This document shows positions 8,985 to 18,415 of a DNA stretch of 64,000 bases, one piece after another. Origin of the DNA: Variibacter gotjawalensis. GTDB taxonomy: Bacteria; Pseudomonadota; Alphaproteobacteria; Rhizobiales; Xanthobacteraceae. Where the stretch lies: NCBI RefSeq assembly GCF_002355335.1, contig NZ_AP014946.1, positions 2,247,501 through 2,311,500 on the forward strand, in the 5' to 3' direction. The notes under the pieces are model-generated. The model saw only the letters and a list, made by a program, of their open reading frames with translations. It ran no database searches and was not told the DNA's origin. The first letter of the stretch is position 1. The number at the start of each line of letters is the position of its first letter. A program made the position numbers and the translations under genes.

Positions 8985-9962
8985 ATGCAGGTGAGGTTGC
9001 TCGGCGCTGTTGGCGCCGCGTTGGTCGCTTCGGTTTTGAGTGTCGCGCCCGCGATGGCGCAGACGAAGCTCAAATGGGCGCACGTGTACGAAACGAACGA
9101 GCCGTACCACACCGATGCGCTATGGGCCGCCGAAGAAATCAAGAAGCGCACCAACGGCAAATACGAGGTGCAGGTTTTTCCGGCTTCGCAGCTCGGCAAC
9201 GAAAACCAGATCAACGAAGGTCTCGGTCTCGGCACCGTCGATATGATCTATACGGGCGTTGCCTTCGCGGGCTCGATCCATAAACCGATCGCGATCACCA
9301 ACGCGCCGTTCATCTTGCGCAACTTCGATCACTTCATGGCCTATCGCTCGTCGCCACTCTTCCGCGACATCGCCAAAGGTTACGAAGGTCGCACGCGCCA
9401 CAAGGTCGTTACGCTCACGTATTACGGCCAGCGTCACGTCACGGCGAACAAGGCCGTCAATAAGCCCGAAGATATGAAGGGGATGAAGCTGCGCGTGCCG
9501 CCGGCGCCGCTCTTTCTCATGTTCACGAAGTCCGTCGGCGCCAACGCGACGCCGATTGCGTTCGCGGAAGTCTACCTTGCGCTTCAGCAGGGCACCGTGG
9601 ACGGTCAGGAAAATCCGCTGCCGACCATCATGGCGAAGAAGTTTTATGAAGTGCAGTCGCACATCATGCTGACCGGCCACATCACCGAGTCGCTGCTCAC
9701 CATTGTCGGCAGCCACGTTTGGCCGAAGCTCTCCGACGCCGAGAAGAAAATCTTCGAGGAAGTGCTGAGCGAGGCGTCGCTCAAGGCGACCAATGAGATC
9801 CGTGCGCAGGAAAGCAAACTCGCCGACGAGTTCAAGAAGCTTGGCAAGACCGTGATCGCGCCGGACCGCGAGCCGTTCCGGCAGGCCGCGATGCCGCTGC
9901 ACAACGACGGCAGTGGCGGCTGGTCGAAAGCCGAATACGACGCGCTGCAAGCGCTGAAGTAA
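8985..9962 (+). CDS. TRAP transporter substrate-binding protein (DctP family)
   Basis: This 325-residue periplasmic solute receptor has a Sec signal peptide ending about AMA-QT (residues 20-24). The mature part begins KLKWAHVYE and contains the family segments FPASQLGNENQINEGL, FAEVYLALQQGTVDGQENPL and MLTGHI. The conserved arginine that binds the substrate carboxylate is expected in the MKLRVPPA stretch. AGGGAG precedes the ATG by 9 bases. The small and large TRAP permeases follow, so this is a complete importer for an organic or sugar acid. The dehydratase downstream points to a hexuronate or aldarate-type acid (inference). Confidence 0.92.
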   Translation: MQVRLLGAVGAALVASVLSVAPAMAQTKLKWAHVYETNEPYHTDALWAAEEIKKRTNGKYEVQVFPASQLGNENQINEGLGLGTVDMIYTGVAFAGSIHKPIAITNAPFILRNFDHFMAYRSSPLFRDIAKGYEGRTRHKVVTLTYYGQRHVTANKAVNKPEDMKGMKLRVPPAPLFLMFTKSVGANATPIAFAEVYLALQQGTVDGQENPLPTIMAKKFYEVQSHIMLTGHITESLLTIVGSHVWPKLSDAEKKIFEEVLSEASLKATNEIRAQESKLADEFKKLGKTVIAPDREPFRQAAMPLHNDGSGGWSKAEYDALQALK

Positions 9963-9970
9963 AAGCTTGG

Positions 9971-10103
9971 GCTGTCATCCCGGCCGAGTGCTTGTGCAGC
10001 AAGCGCGAGAGCCGGGATCCACGTATCCCTGCGACGATAGGTGAACATGGATCCCGCATAGCCTCTGTTCGCTGCGCGAACTTGCGGCTTCCGGAATGAC
10101 AGC
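9971..10103. repeat. Intergenic inverted repeat (GTCATCCCGG type), copy 1
   Basis: Outer arms GCTGTCATCCCGG and CCGGAATGACAGC pair with one mismatch. The interior contains AGCCGGGATCCACGTATCC and ATGGATCCCG. A second diverged copy with the same core lies at 35649-35770. Both sit in gaps between genes, as expected for a dispersed palindromic element. Confidence 0.8.
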
Positions 10104-10152
10104 CAGAATACTGCAAGCCCTCCGAGCCTGAGCGCTTCGAAAGAGACGGCGA

Positions 10153-10740
10153 ATGACCCAGACGACCGATCCAGAATCCCATCACCGCGCGCCGGTTGAT
10201 CCGGACGCGCCGGGAGAAACGCACCTTATCGTCGCGAAAGACGAAGAGGTCGTGATCGAGCATCACATCGAAGACTGGCTCGTCTTCGTGATTTTCTGGG
10301 GCCTCGCCGGCATCGTCTTTCTGCAGTTCTTCACGCGCTATGTTCTCAACGACAGCCTCGCCTGGACCGAAGAGATCGCGCGCTACGGCCTCATGTGGGT
10401 CGTCTTCATCGGCGCCGCGATGGTGACGCGGCGCAACGCGCATATCGGCGTCGAGCTGGTCTCGAACCTGCTCGGCCCCGGGCCGCTACAGAAGGCGCTG
10501 TTCATTCTCATCGATATCGTGCGCGTCATCTTCATCGCGCTGCTCGCCTACTTCTCGATCACCATCGTCGAACGCATGGACATTCAGCGTATGACCGTCA
10601 TCGATCTGCCGATGAGCTACGTGTACGGCGGCATAGCGGTCGGCTGCTTCCTCATGCTGTATCGCCAGCTGGAAACCACGTGGCGCAACTACAAGCGCGG
10701 CTGGACGCCGGTCCAGCACGTAACACCGGCGGCGGATTGA
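10153..10740 (+). CDS. TRAP transporter small permease (DctQ family)
   Basis: This 195-residue inner-membrane protein has four hydrophobic helices (the first at about residues 40-58). It carries the family motif FTRYVLNDSLAWTEEIARY around residues 60-77. The N-terminal 35 residues are acidic and cytoplasmic, longer than average for DctQ. It sits between the receptor and the large permease and ends 4 bases before the latter, so it is the small membrane subunit of the same TRAP system. Confidence 0.9.
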   Translation: MTQTTDPESHHRAPVDPDAPGETHLIVAKDEEVVIEHHIEDWLVFVIFWGLAGIVFLQFFTRYVLNDSLAWTEEIARYGLMWVVFIGAAMVTRRNAHIGVELVSNLLGPGPLQKALFILIDIVRVIFIALLAYFSITIVERMDIQRMTVIDLPMSYVYGGIAVGCFLMLYRQLETTWRNYKRGWTPVQHVTPAAD

Positions 10741-10744
10741 AACG

Positions 10745-12025
10745 ATGATCGTCATCCTATTTCTCTTCCTCGCCGCGCTGCTCATCGGCATTCCGGTCTT
10801 CATCGCGCTCGCTGGATCGTCGCTGCTCTACACGCACTTCATTGCCGGCATCCCGGATTTTGTCGTGCTCCACCGCATGGCGGGCGGCGTCGATAGTTTC
10901 CCGTTGCTCGCGGTGCCGTTTTTCATCTTGGCCGGCAACTTGATGAACTCCGCCGGCATCACCAACCGCATCTATGATTTCGCGGTCGCGCTGGCAGGCT
11001 GGATGCGCGGCGGCCTCGGTCACGTGAACATTCTGGGCTCGGTGATCTTTTCCGGCATGTCCGGCACTGCGATCGCGGATGCCGCCGGTCTCGGCACGAT
11101 CGAGATCAAGGCGATGCAGGATCACGGCTACTCGAAGGAGTTCTCCGTCGGCGTCACCGCAGCCTCCGCGACCCTCGGACCGATCATCCCGCCGTCGTTG
11201 CCCTTTGTCATCTACGGCATGATGGCGAATGTCTCGATTGGCGCGCTGTTCCTCGGCGGCGTCATCCCGGGCCTCGTCATGACGGTGCTCATGATGGCTT
11301 ACGTCACGTATTACGCGCGGCGCCACAACATCGGCGCCGACCAGCTGTTCCGCTGGCGCGTTTTGTTCGCGACCTTCATTGCCGCGATCCCCGCGCTATT
11401 GACGCCGGTCATCATCATCGGGGGCATGAGCTTCGGCTGGTTCACGCCGACCGAAGCCGCCATCGCGGCGTGCTTCTGGGCGCTGATCCTCGGCTGTTTC
11501 CTGTATCGCTCGCTGACGTGGAAGCAGTTCTACAAAGTCACGATGGACACGATCGAGACGACCGCCGCCGTGTTACTGATCGTCGGCGCCGCCTCGCTGT
11601 TTGGCTGGGTCTTGACGACGACGCGACTTACCGAAGTAGCGACCGAAGCGCTGCTGTCCTACACGGACAACCGCTATGTCATCCTGCTGCTGATCAACAT
11701 CCTCCTGCTCGTCGTCGGTTGCTTCCTCGAGACGATCGCGGCGATCTCGATCCTGGTGCCGATCCTGATGCCGGTGATTTTGAAAGTCGGCATCGACCCG
11801 ATTCACTTCGGGCTGATCATGACGCTCAACTTGATGATCGGGCTTTTGCACCCGCCGCTCGGCATGGTGCTGTTCGTTTTATCGCGAATAGCCAACTTAT
11901 CGATCGAGCGAACCACGATGGCGATTCTGCCGTGGTTGATCCCACTGTTGCTGTCGCTCGTCGCGATCACGATTTTCCCGGAGCTGACGCTGTGGCTTCC
12001 GCGCCAGATGGGGATGCTGAAGTAG
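10745..12025 (+). CDS. TRAP transporter large permease (DctM family)
   Basis: This 426-residue sodium-coupled transport subunit has about 12 hydrophobic segments. It contains DctM hallmarks: FPLLAVPFFILAGNLMN, GGLGHVNILGSVIFSGMSG and TLGPIIPPSLPFVIYG near residues 140-157. Length matches the family (about 425). It is the third gene of a receptor, small permease and large permease set. The altronate-type dehydratase follows within 75 bases and is probably co-transcribed. Confidence 0.93.
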   Translation: MIVILFLFLAALLIGIPVFIALAGSSLLYTHFIAGIPDFVVLHRMAGGVDSFPLLAVPFFILAGNLMNSAGITNRIYDFAVALAGWMRGGLGHVNILGSVIFSGMSGTAIADAAGLGTIEIKAMQDHGYSKEFSVGVTAASATLGPIIPPSLPFVIYGMMANVSIGALFLGGVIPGLVMTVLMMAYVTYYARRHNIGADQLFRWRVLFATFIAAIPALLTPVIIIGGMSFGWFTPTEAAIAACFWALILGCFLYRSLTWKQFYKVTMDTIETTAAVLLIVGAASLFGWVLTTTRLTEVATEALLSYTDNRYVILLLINILLLVVGCFLETIAAISILVPILMPVILKVGIDPIHFGLIMTLNLMIGLLHPPLGMVLFVLSRIANLSIERTTMAILPWLIPLLLSLVAITIFPELTLWLPRQMGMLK

Positions 12026-12097
12026 GGCGAATTCGCGCTTGCCGACCGCGCCGTTTCGGCTCAAGGATTGGATGAATTCCAAACAGCGAGCCGAGCC

Positions 12098-13615
12098 ATG
12101 TCCCAACCCCGCACCATCCGCCTTTCGCCGGACGACAACGTCGTCGTCGCGGTCGACATCGTTCAGCCGGGAGCAAGCGCGGTCGGGGTGACGGCGCGTG
12201 AGCGCGTCGTGCGTGGCCACAAAATGGCGATTGCGCCGATTGCCGAGGGAGAGCCGGTTAGGAAATACGGGCAGATCATCGGCTTCGCGACCAAAGCGAT
12301 CGAGCCCGGCGCCTGGGTGCACGAGCACAACACCGCGATGGGCGATTTCTCGCGCGACTATCGCCACGCCGAGGATGCGAAGAACGACGAAATCCTGCCG
12401 CCCGAAATGCGCGCGACCTTCGAGGGCTACGTGCGCCCGAACGGCAAGACCGGCACGCGCAACTACATCGGCATTCTCACCTCGGTAAACTGTTCGGCGT
12501 CCGTCGCAAAGTTCATCGCAGAAGGCGTCAACCGTTCCGGCATCCTCGACGACTATCCGGAGATCGATGGCGCTGTGCCCTTCGTGCACGGCACCGGCTG
12601 CGGACTTGCGGCGTACGGCGAAGGCTTCGAAGTCTTGCGCCGCACGCAGTGGGGTTACGCGACACATCCGAACCTCGGCGGCGCGTTGATGGTCGGCTTG
12701 GGCTGCGAAGTTTTTCAGATTGATCGCATGAAGGACGAATACAACATGGTCGAAGGCGACCATTTCCAGACCATGACGATTCAGGCGACGGGCGGCACCA
12801 AGAAGACAATACAAGAGGGCATCGAACGCATTCGCGCGATGTTGCCGATCGCCGCAAAAGCAAAACGCGAAACGCGACCGGCTTCCGAAGTCACGCTCGC
12901 GCTCCAGTGCGGCGGCTCCGACGGCTACTCTGGCATCACGGCAAATCCGGCGCTCGGCGCTGCCGTGGATCTCCTCGTGAAGCACGGCGGCACCGGCGTT
13001 CTCTCCGAGACGCCGGAGATTTACGGCGCCGAACATCTGCTCACACGCCGCGCCGTTAATCGCTCGGTTGGCGAGAAGCTCGTCGGGCGTATCAAGTGGT
13101 GGGAGGATTACACCGCGCGTAACGCCGGCGAGATGAATAACAATCCGTCGCCCGGCAACAAGGCGGGCGGTCTCACCACGATCCTCGAAAAGTCGCTTGG
13201 CGCGGCAGCGAAAGGCGGCTCGACGACGCTGCGCGCCGTTTACGAATACGCGCAGCCGATCAAGGAGAAGGGGTTCGTCTTCATGGACACGCCCGGCTAC
13301 GATCCGGTCGGCGCTACGGGCCAAGTCGCTGGCGGTTGCAACGTGATGTGCTTCACGACCGGCCGTGGCTCCGCGTTCGGCTGTAAGCCGACGCCCTCGA
13401 TCAAGCTCGCGACGAACTCGCAGGTTTATGCGTCGATGACCGACGATATGGACATCAATTGCGGCGACGTGCTCGACGGCGTGTCCGTGCAGGATAAGGG
13501 CAAGGAGATCTTCGATCACGTGCTCCGCGTCGCCTCCGGCGCACACACGAAGTCGGAAGATCTTGGTTACGGCGATCTCGAGTTCGTACCTTGGCAGATC
13601 GGCGCGACGATGTAG
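12098..13615 (+). CDS. Altronate/galactarate dehydratase family protein (UxaA-like)
   Basis: This 505-residue enzyme has an N-terminal SAF domain (about residues 1-100, VVVAVDIVQPG through EPGAWVHEHN) and the C-terminal UxaA/GarD catalytic region. The catalytic part carries the conserved cysteine-containing segments SVNCSAS, GTGCGLA and LGCEV. Family members dehydrate D-altronate or galactarate to a keto-deoxy acid using iron. A TTG at 12068 directly after AAGGA is an alternative start adding 10 residues; the ATG at 12098 is preferred. Its position after the TRAP genes suggests the transporter delivers the sugar acid used here. Confidence 0.87.
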   Translation: MSQPRTIRLSPDDNVVVAVDIVQPGASAVGVTARERVVRGHKMAIAPIAEGEPVRKYGQIIGFATKAIEPGAWVHEHNTAMGDFSRDYRHAEDAKNDEILPPEMRATFEGYVRPNGKTGTRNYIGILTSVNCSASVAKFIAEGVNRSGILDDYPEIDGAVPFVHGTGCGLAAYGEGFEVLRRTQWGYATHPNLGGALMVGLGCEVFQIDRMKDEYNMVEGDHFQTMTIQATGGTKKTIQEGIERIRAMLPIAAKAKRETRPASEVTLALQCGGSDGYSGITANPALGAAVDLLVKHGGTGVLSETPEIYGAEHLLTRRAVNRSVGEKLVGRIKWWEDYTARNAGEMNNNPSPGNKAGGLTTILEKSLGAAAKGGSTTLRAVYEYAQPIKEKGFVFMDTPGYDPVGATGQVAGGCNVMCFTTGRGSAFGCKPTPSIKLATNSQVYASMTDDMDINCGDVLDGVSVQDKGKEIFDHVLRVASGAHTKSEDLGYGDLEFVPWQIGATM

Positions 13616-13626
13616 CCGAAACGCAA

Positions 13627-13650
13627 ATGGCCCGGACAAAGCCGGGCCAT
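13627..13650. terminator. Hairpin between convergent genes
   Basis: A perfect 9-base stem, ATGGCCCGG with CCGGGCCAT, has a 6-base loop and lies between the 3' ends of the UxaA-like gene and the convergent FAH-family gene. The plus-strand trailer is TGCTTGTTGT. It resembles the ATGGCCCG repeat family and may serve as a bidirectional terminator. Confidence 0.6.
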
Positions 13651-13672
13651 TGCTTGTTGTCGTCCGAACAGT

Positions 13673-14377
13673 TTAGCCGTGCGACGGCTTGCCCATCGTA
13701 ACGGTGAGCTTTCCGACGCCTTCGCATTCGCATTCGAGCTTGTCGCCGACCGCGATCTTGCCGACGCCCGCGGGCGTTCCCGTCATGATGATGTCGCCGG
13801 CTTCGAGCGCGACCGACTGTGAGAGCTTCTCGATGATCTCCGGAACGTTCCAGATCATCTGCTCGAGATCGCCGTCCTGCTTCACGGTGCCATTCTGCTT
13901 GAGATAGATGCGGCCCTTCTTCGGATGGCCGATCTCAGCTGCCGGCTTCAGCGCGCCGCACGGCGCCGAGCCGTCGAACGCTTTACCGATTTCCCATGGC
14001 CGCTTGATGTTGCGCGAGGCGATCTGCAGATCGCGGCGCGTCAGGTCGATGCCGATGCCATAGCCCCACACGCAATCGAGCGCCTTGTCGGCCTTGATGT
14101 TGCGGCCACCGCTCTTGAGCGCGACCACCATCTCGACTTCGAAGTGCAGGTCTTCGGTCAGCGGCGGAAACGGAACGGTGCCGCCATCCGGCACGATCGC
14201 GTCGGCAGGCTTGGCGAAGAAGAACGGCGGCTCACGCTCGTCGTTGCCCATCTCGCGGATGTGCTCGAGATAGTTGCGGCCGACGCACCAGATACGGCGG
14301 ACCGGGAAAGTCTTATCGCTGCCGGCGACCGCGATGGCGGGCTGCGGCGGGGCGGGGATAACGAAACCAGCGCTCAT
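13673..14377 (-). CDS. Fumarylacetoacetate hydrolase family protein
   Basis: This 234-residue FAH-fold enzyme has the conserved IWCVGRNYLEH and DREPPFFFAKP-like segments (here EREPPFFFAKPADA). The metal-site glutamates lie in HFEVEMVVAL, with GYGIGIDLTRRDLQ and GTPAGVGKI further on. Size and motifs fit the fumarylpyruvate hydrolase/acylpyruvase branch (YcgM/NagK-like). It converges on the sugar-acid dehydratase and is divided from it by a hairpin, so it is not in the same transcript. Hydrolysis of a beta-keto acid or decarboxylation are both possible for this fold. Confidence 0.87.
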   Translation of the reverse strand: MSAGFVIPAPPQPAIAVAGSDKTFPVRRIWCVGRNYLEHIREMGNDEREPPFFFAKPADAIVPDGGTVPFPPLTEDLHFEVEMVVALKSGGRNIKADKALDCVWGYGIGIDLTRRDLQIASRNIKRPWEIGKAFDGSAPCGALKPAAEIGHPKKGRIYLKQNGTVKQDGDLEQMIWNVPEIIEKLSQSVALEAGDIIMTGTPAGVGKIAVGDKLECECEGVGKLTVTMGKPSHG

Positions 14378-14463
14378 TTCTTGTTTTGCCTTGCGTTCCG
14401 AGGAAGTCCGGCCGTTGCCTAGACCTCCTGCGGGCTATGGTCAATTGCGAAGGGGCCGGCCGG

Positions 14464-16248
14464 TCATGCAGCTCCGCTGGATGCGGGTTCGGCAAGCTGC
14501 AGACGGTAGAATGACGCGTATCGGCCGCCTTTGCGCAGCAAATCTTCGTGTCGGCCGGATTCGACGATATGGCCGCCCTCGACCACACAGATGCGGTCGG
14601 CGTGCATGATCGTGTGCAGCCGGTGCGCGATGCTGATCGTCGTGCGGCCGGCCGAGAGGCGAGCCAGTGCCATCTGCACCTGCTGCTCGCTTTCGCTGTC
14701 GAGCGCTGCGGTTGCCTCGTCGAGCAGGATGATCTTCGCGTTCTTAAGCAGCGCGCGCGCTATGGCGATCCGCTGACGTTGGCCGCCGGAAAGCTGAAGG
14801 CCTTGCTCGCCGACCGGCGTGTCGTAGCCGCGCGGGAAGCTCATGATGAACTCGTGCGCGAAGGCATCTTTCGCAGCCGCAATGATCTCGTCCTCACTCG
14901 CGCCGACGCGGCCGAACACGATGTTGTCGCGGATGGTGCCGCGGAACAGGAACGTGTCCTGACCGACATAGCCAATGGCTTCGCGTAGCGAGCGCCGCGA
15001 CACCGTCGCGATATCCGTGCCGTCGATCAGCACCGCGCCGCTCTGCGGTTCGTAGAACCGGAGAATGAGATTGAGGATCGTCGACTTGCCGCCGCCCGAG
15101 GGGCCGACCAGCGCTGTCGTTCCGCCCGGCTCGGCGACCAGCGACACGCCATCGAGCACCGGCGCCGCAGCCGTGTAGGCGAACGAGACTTTGCGCAGTT
15201 CGACACGGCCATCGCGCAGTATGAGGCGCGGGCGGTCGTCGTCGGCCGGCTCGGTCGGCTTGGAGTCGAGCACCTCGAACAGCATCTGCAATCCGGCCAT
15301 CTGACCGTTAAGATCGATATTGAGGCGCGCCAGGCGTTTTGCCGGCTCGTAGGCGAGCAAAAAAGCCGTGACGAAAGAGAAGAACTCGCCGGGCGCCGCG
15401 CCGTGCTCGATCACGCGATAACCGGCATACAAAATCGCCAAAGCGATCGCGATGCCGCCAAGTGTCTCCATCAACGGGCTCGAGCGGTTCGACACACGCG
15501 CCAGCTTGTTCGACGCGTTTTCGATCTGCCCGATCTGATCACTGATGCGACGGCTGAGTTCATCTTCCAGCGTGAAGGCTTTGACGATGCGCATGCCGCG
15601 CAGCGTCTCCTGCAGCGTCTCGGTGACGCGAACGCCGCCGGAGAATTGCGCAAGTGCGACACTGCGCGCGCGCTTCATCAATTTGCGCAGGAAAATGACG
15701 GCCGGCGGCACGACGACGAAACCGACCAGCGACATCACCGGGTCTTGGTAGACCATCACGGCCGCCAGCGCGATGAGCGCGAGGAAATCGCGGCCGACCG
15801 ACGCGACCAGCATATTCAGAACATTCGCGGCCGCTGCGGCGCCGGTGTTGAGCCGCGCGACGAACTCGGCCGAATGTCGATCCGCGAAGTAATGCAGGTT
15901 TTCAGACAGCAACTTCGCGAACAGGCGTCGCTGATTATCCGCGATGATGCGGTTGGCGATCCGCGCGAGCTGCACGGAGCTGAAATATGTCGCTGCGCCT
16001 TTCGCGATAAAAACGCTAGCGACGACGAAGGCCAGGATCGCGACCGCGCGCGTGTTGCGATCGACGTAGGATTTGTTGACGATTTCGCCCATGAGATAGG
16101 CGGAGGCCGCAGTCGCGATTGCCGCGAGGGCCATCAGCGCGAACGCGATCGAATAGCGCCGCCAATAGGCCGCCGTGTAGTCCGCCAGCAGGCGGCGCAG
16201 CATCGGCACCATCGCGGTCGCGTCGAGCTTGGTCTTTTCGTCACTCAT
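14464..16248 (-). CDS. ABC exporter, fused permease-ATPase (MsbA-like)
   Basis: This 594-residue half-transporter has a six-helix exporter domain (residues about 25-310) followed by an ATPase. The ATPase has Walker A GPSGGGKST, Q-loop YVGQDTF, signature LSGGQ and Walker B IILLDEATAALD with H-loop IAHRL. The ATG at 16248 has AAGG seven bases upstream; a longer frame to 16293 lacks an RBS. Such homodimers export lipid A, glycolipids or drugs. The neighbouring galE and heptosyltransferase genes make a lipid/LPS substrate attractive but not proven. Confidence 0.9.
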   Translation of the reverse strand: MSDEKTKLDATAMVPMLRRLLADYTAAYWRRYSIAFALMALAAIATAASAYLMGEIVNKSYVDRNTRAVAILAFVVASVFIAKGAATYFSSVQLARIANRIIADNQRRLFAKLLSENLHYFADRHSAEFVARLNTGAAAAANVLNMLVASVGRDFLALIALAAVMVYQDPVMSLVGFVVVPPAVIFLRKLMKRARSVALAQFSGGVRVTETLQETLRGMRIVKAFTLEDELSRRISDQIGQIENASNKLARVSNRSSPLMETLGGIAIALAILYAGYRVIEHGAAPGEFFSFVTAFLLAYEPAKRLARLNIDLNGQMAGLQMLFEVLDSKPTEPADDDRPRLILRDGRVELRKVSFAYTAAAPVLDGVSLVAEPGGTTALVGPSGGGKSTILNLILRFYEPQSGAVLIDGTDIATVSRRSLREAIGYVGQDTFLFRGTIRDNIVFGRVGASEDEIIAAAKDAFAHEFIMSFPRGYDTPVGEQGLQLSGGQRQRIAIARALLKNAKIILLDEATAALDSESEQQVQMALARLSAGRTTISIAHRLHTIMHADRICVVEGGHIVESGRHEDLLRKGGRYASFYRLQLAEPASSGAA

Positions 16249-16302
16249 GTGACGCCTTGGTACCGCGCCGAGGCGTCCAAGGCAAATCAGCAACGTGCTG
16301 TT

Positions 16303-17289
16303 TTAGCTTGATTTTTCTCGCAGATGACGCTCCCAAGCGAGCGCGTGGGCCACTATCGTGTCGAGATTGCCGTAGCGCGGCTGCCACGAGAACGTCTCGT
16401 GGATGCGGTCGACACCGGCCACGATCGATGGCGGATCGCCCGGCCGGCGGCCGGTCAGGCGCGCTTCGAAGTCGGTCCCGGCGGCCCGTTTCACCGCATC
16501 GATCACCTCGAGAACCGAATAACCGCGCCCATAGCCGCAGTTGACCGTCGTGTTGGCGCCGCCGTCGCGCAGATGGTTCAGCGCACAGGAATGGGCCGCG
16601 ACGAGATCCGTAACGTGGATGTAGTCACGCACGCACGTGCCGTCCGGCGTCGGATAGTCCGTGCCGTAGATTTGCATGTACGGACGCTTGCCGACCACTG
16701 TCTCCGCCGCGACCTTGATCAGATGTGTCGCGCCGGGCGTCGATTGTCCGGTACGTCCCTGCGGGTCGGCGCCAGCGACGTTGAAGTAGCGCAGCACGAC
16801 CGTGTGCAATCCATGCGCGTAGGCGACATCGGCGAGCATCGTCTCGGTCATCAGCTTCGACGTGCCGTAGGGCGACATCGGCCGCAGCGGCGAGTCTTCC
16901 GACACCGGCTTCATGTCGACATCGCCGTAGACCGCAGCTGTCGACGAGAAGATGAAGTTCTCAACGCCGGTCGCAACCGCGGATGCGAGCAGCGAGCGTG
17001 TATTCGATGTGTTGTTCTTGTAATAACCGAGCGGGTTACTCACTGAATCTGGCACCACGACGGACGCCGCGAAATGGATGATCGTATCGACCTTGTGCCA
17101 CTTGAGAATTGATGCGGTCAGCGTCTCGTTGCCGGTGTCGCCGACGTACAGCGGCACGCCTTCCGGGATGACCGATTTGACACCCGTCGACAAATTGTCG
17201 AGGACGACGACATCTTCCCCTGCATCGCGCAGAGCGAGCACCATATGACTGCCGATGTAACCGGCGCCGCCCGTGACGAGAATGGTCAT
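16303..17289 (-). CDS. galE: UDP-glucose 4-epimerase
   Basis: This 328-residue extended SDR has the NAD-binding motif GGAGYIGSH (residues 7-15), the FSSTAAVYG segment and the catalytic SPYGTSK motif with Tyr and Lys. Later it has YFNVAGADPQG, RDYIHVTDL and the C-terminal GRRPGDPPS loop, all characteristic of GalE. It interconverts UDP-glucose and UDP-galactose for polysaccharide and LPS synthesis. It lies just upstream of the MsbA-like exporter on the same strand (54 bases) and is divergent from the heptosyltransferase gene. Confidence 0.93.
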   Translation of the reverse strand: MTILVTGGAGYIGSHMVLALRDAGEDVVVLDNLSTGVKSVIPEGVPLYVGDTGNETLTASILKWHKVDTIIHFAASVVVPDSVSNPLGYYKNNTSNTRSLLASAVATGVENFIFSSTAAVYGDVDMKPVSEDSPLRPMSPYGTSKLMTETMLADVAYAHGLHTVVLRYFNVAGADPQGRTGQSTPGATHLIKVAAETVVGKRPYMQIYGTDYPTPDGTCVRDYIHVTDLVAAHSCALNHLRDGGANTTVNCGYGRGYSVLEVIDAVKRAAGTDFEARLTGRRPGDPPSIVAGVDRIHETFSWQPRYGNLDTIVAHALAWERHLREKSS

Positions 17290-17400
17290 ACTTGAAAGCC
17301 CATGCCTGTTTGCGCGACGCTTCTACACCGCTGCAGTGAATAGCTCGTTACGCGGCTTGCCGCCACATTCGGTCGAATCCTATCAAGCGATTGATATACC

Positions 17401-18354
17401 TTGACTATATCGTCCCTCGTTTTCGTCAAGACTTCGTCGCTCGGAGATGTGATTCATCACATGCCCGCGATGACAGACGCGCGACGGGCTTTTCCGAAGG
17501 CCCACATCGCCTGGGTTGTTGAAGCACCTTATGTGCCACTTGTGCGATTGCATCCAGGCGTCGACGAGGTTCTTCCGGTGGCGACACGGCGTTGGCGACA
17601 ATCCTGGTACAAGCCCGAGACGATCGCCGAAATCCGCAACGCATTGTCCGCCCTGCGCGCGCGGCGCCACGACATCGCAATCGATACCCAGGGTTTGATG
17701 CGGTCCGCGATCCTCACACAAGTCATCCGCGGCAACCGTCACGGCTACGATCGCGACAGCATCCGCGAGCGGGCCGCCGCGATTTTCTACGACGTCAAGC
17801 ATGCCGTGCCGCGCTCGCTGCACGCGATCGATCGCAACCGCGTGCTGACAGGCGCCGCGCTCGGCTATACGCCGCAAGGTGCTTTGGATTTTGGGCTGCG
17901 ACCGCAGACGTCGACGAATGTGCGTGATTATGCGGTGCTGCTTCATGGCTCTGCGGGTTTGCGCAAAGAATGGAGTGACGAGAACTGGCTCCTCGTCGGA
18001 CGCGCGCTTGCGGCCTCGGGCGTGCGCGCTGTCCTGCCGTGGGGCTCGCCGCGCGAGCGCGAGCGGGCGGAACGGCTCGCCGCGCAATTGCCGCGCGCCG
18101 AGGCGCGGGGAGGCGAGGGGCTAGGTTCAGTCGCTCAAATGATCGCCGGAGCACGCCTTGTGATCGGCTTGGACACGGGGCTTCTGCACCTCGCGGCAGC
18201 CTATGCCGTGCCATTGATCGGCATCTTCGTCGCCAGCGATCCGACGCTGACCGCCCCGCGCGGTACCGGATTGATCACCGTCCTTGGTGCACCGGGGGAA
18301 CCACCGGCTGCTGCCGCCGTTACGGCAGCAATTCCGCCGCTTCTCGGCGTCTAA
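17401..18354 (+). CDS. waaC: Lipopolysaccharide heptosyltransferase I (WaaC-like)
   Basis: This 317-residue GT9-family glycosyltransferase has the N-terminal KTSSLGDVIHHMPA motif and later HRHGYDRDSIRE-like (NRHGYDRDSIRE) and GLDTGLLHLAAA sequences, matching heptosyltransferase I. It would add the first L-glycero-D-manno-heptose to Kdo in the LPS inner core. The start appears to be TTG at 17401, since no ATG lies before the conserved N-terminus. Many Hyphomicrobiales have heptose-poor cores, so the true acceptor and donor sugars may differ. Confidence 0.85.
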   Translation: MTISSLVFVKTSSLGDVIHHMPAMTDARRAFPKAHIAWVVEAPYVPLVRLHPGVDEVLPVATRRWRQSWYKPETIAEIRNALSALRARRHDIAIDTQGLMRSAILTQVIRGNRHGYDRDSIRERAAAIFYDVKHAVPRSLHAIDRNRVLTGAALGYTPQGALDFGLRPQTSTNVRDYAVLLHGSAGLRKEWSDENWLLVGRALAASGVRAVLPWGSPRERERAERLAAQLPRAEARGGEGLGSVAQMIAGARLVIGLDTGLLHLAAAYAVPLIGIFVASDPTLTAPRGTGLITVLGAPGEPPAAAAVTAAIPPLLGV

Positions 18355-18415
18355 AAAGGTCGCGCCGCAGCGTCAACGTGCTACAAACCGGAAAAGACAG
18401 AAGGCCAGGAAACCG

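Noticed and set aside
11897-13639. A 580-codon antisense frame over the dehydratase gene
   Set aside because: The sense strand encodes a full-length UxaA-family protein; the antisense product is low-complexity and has no RBS.
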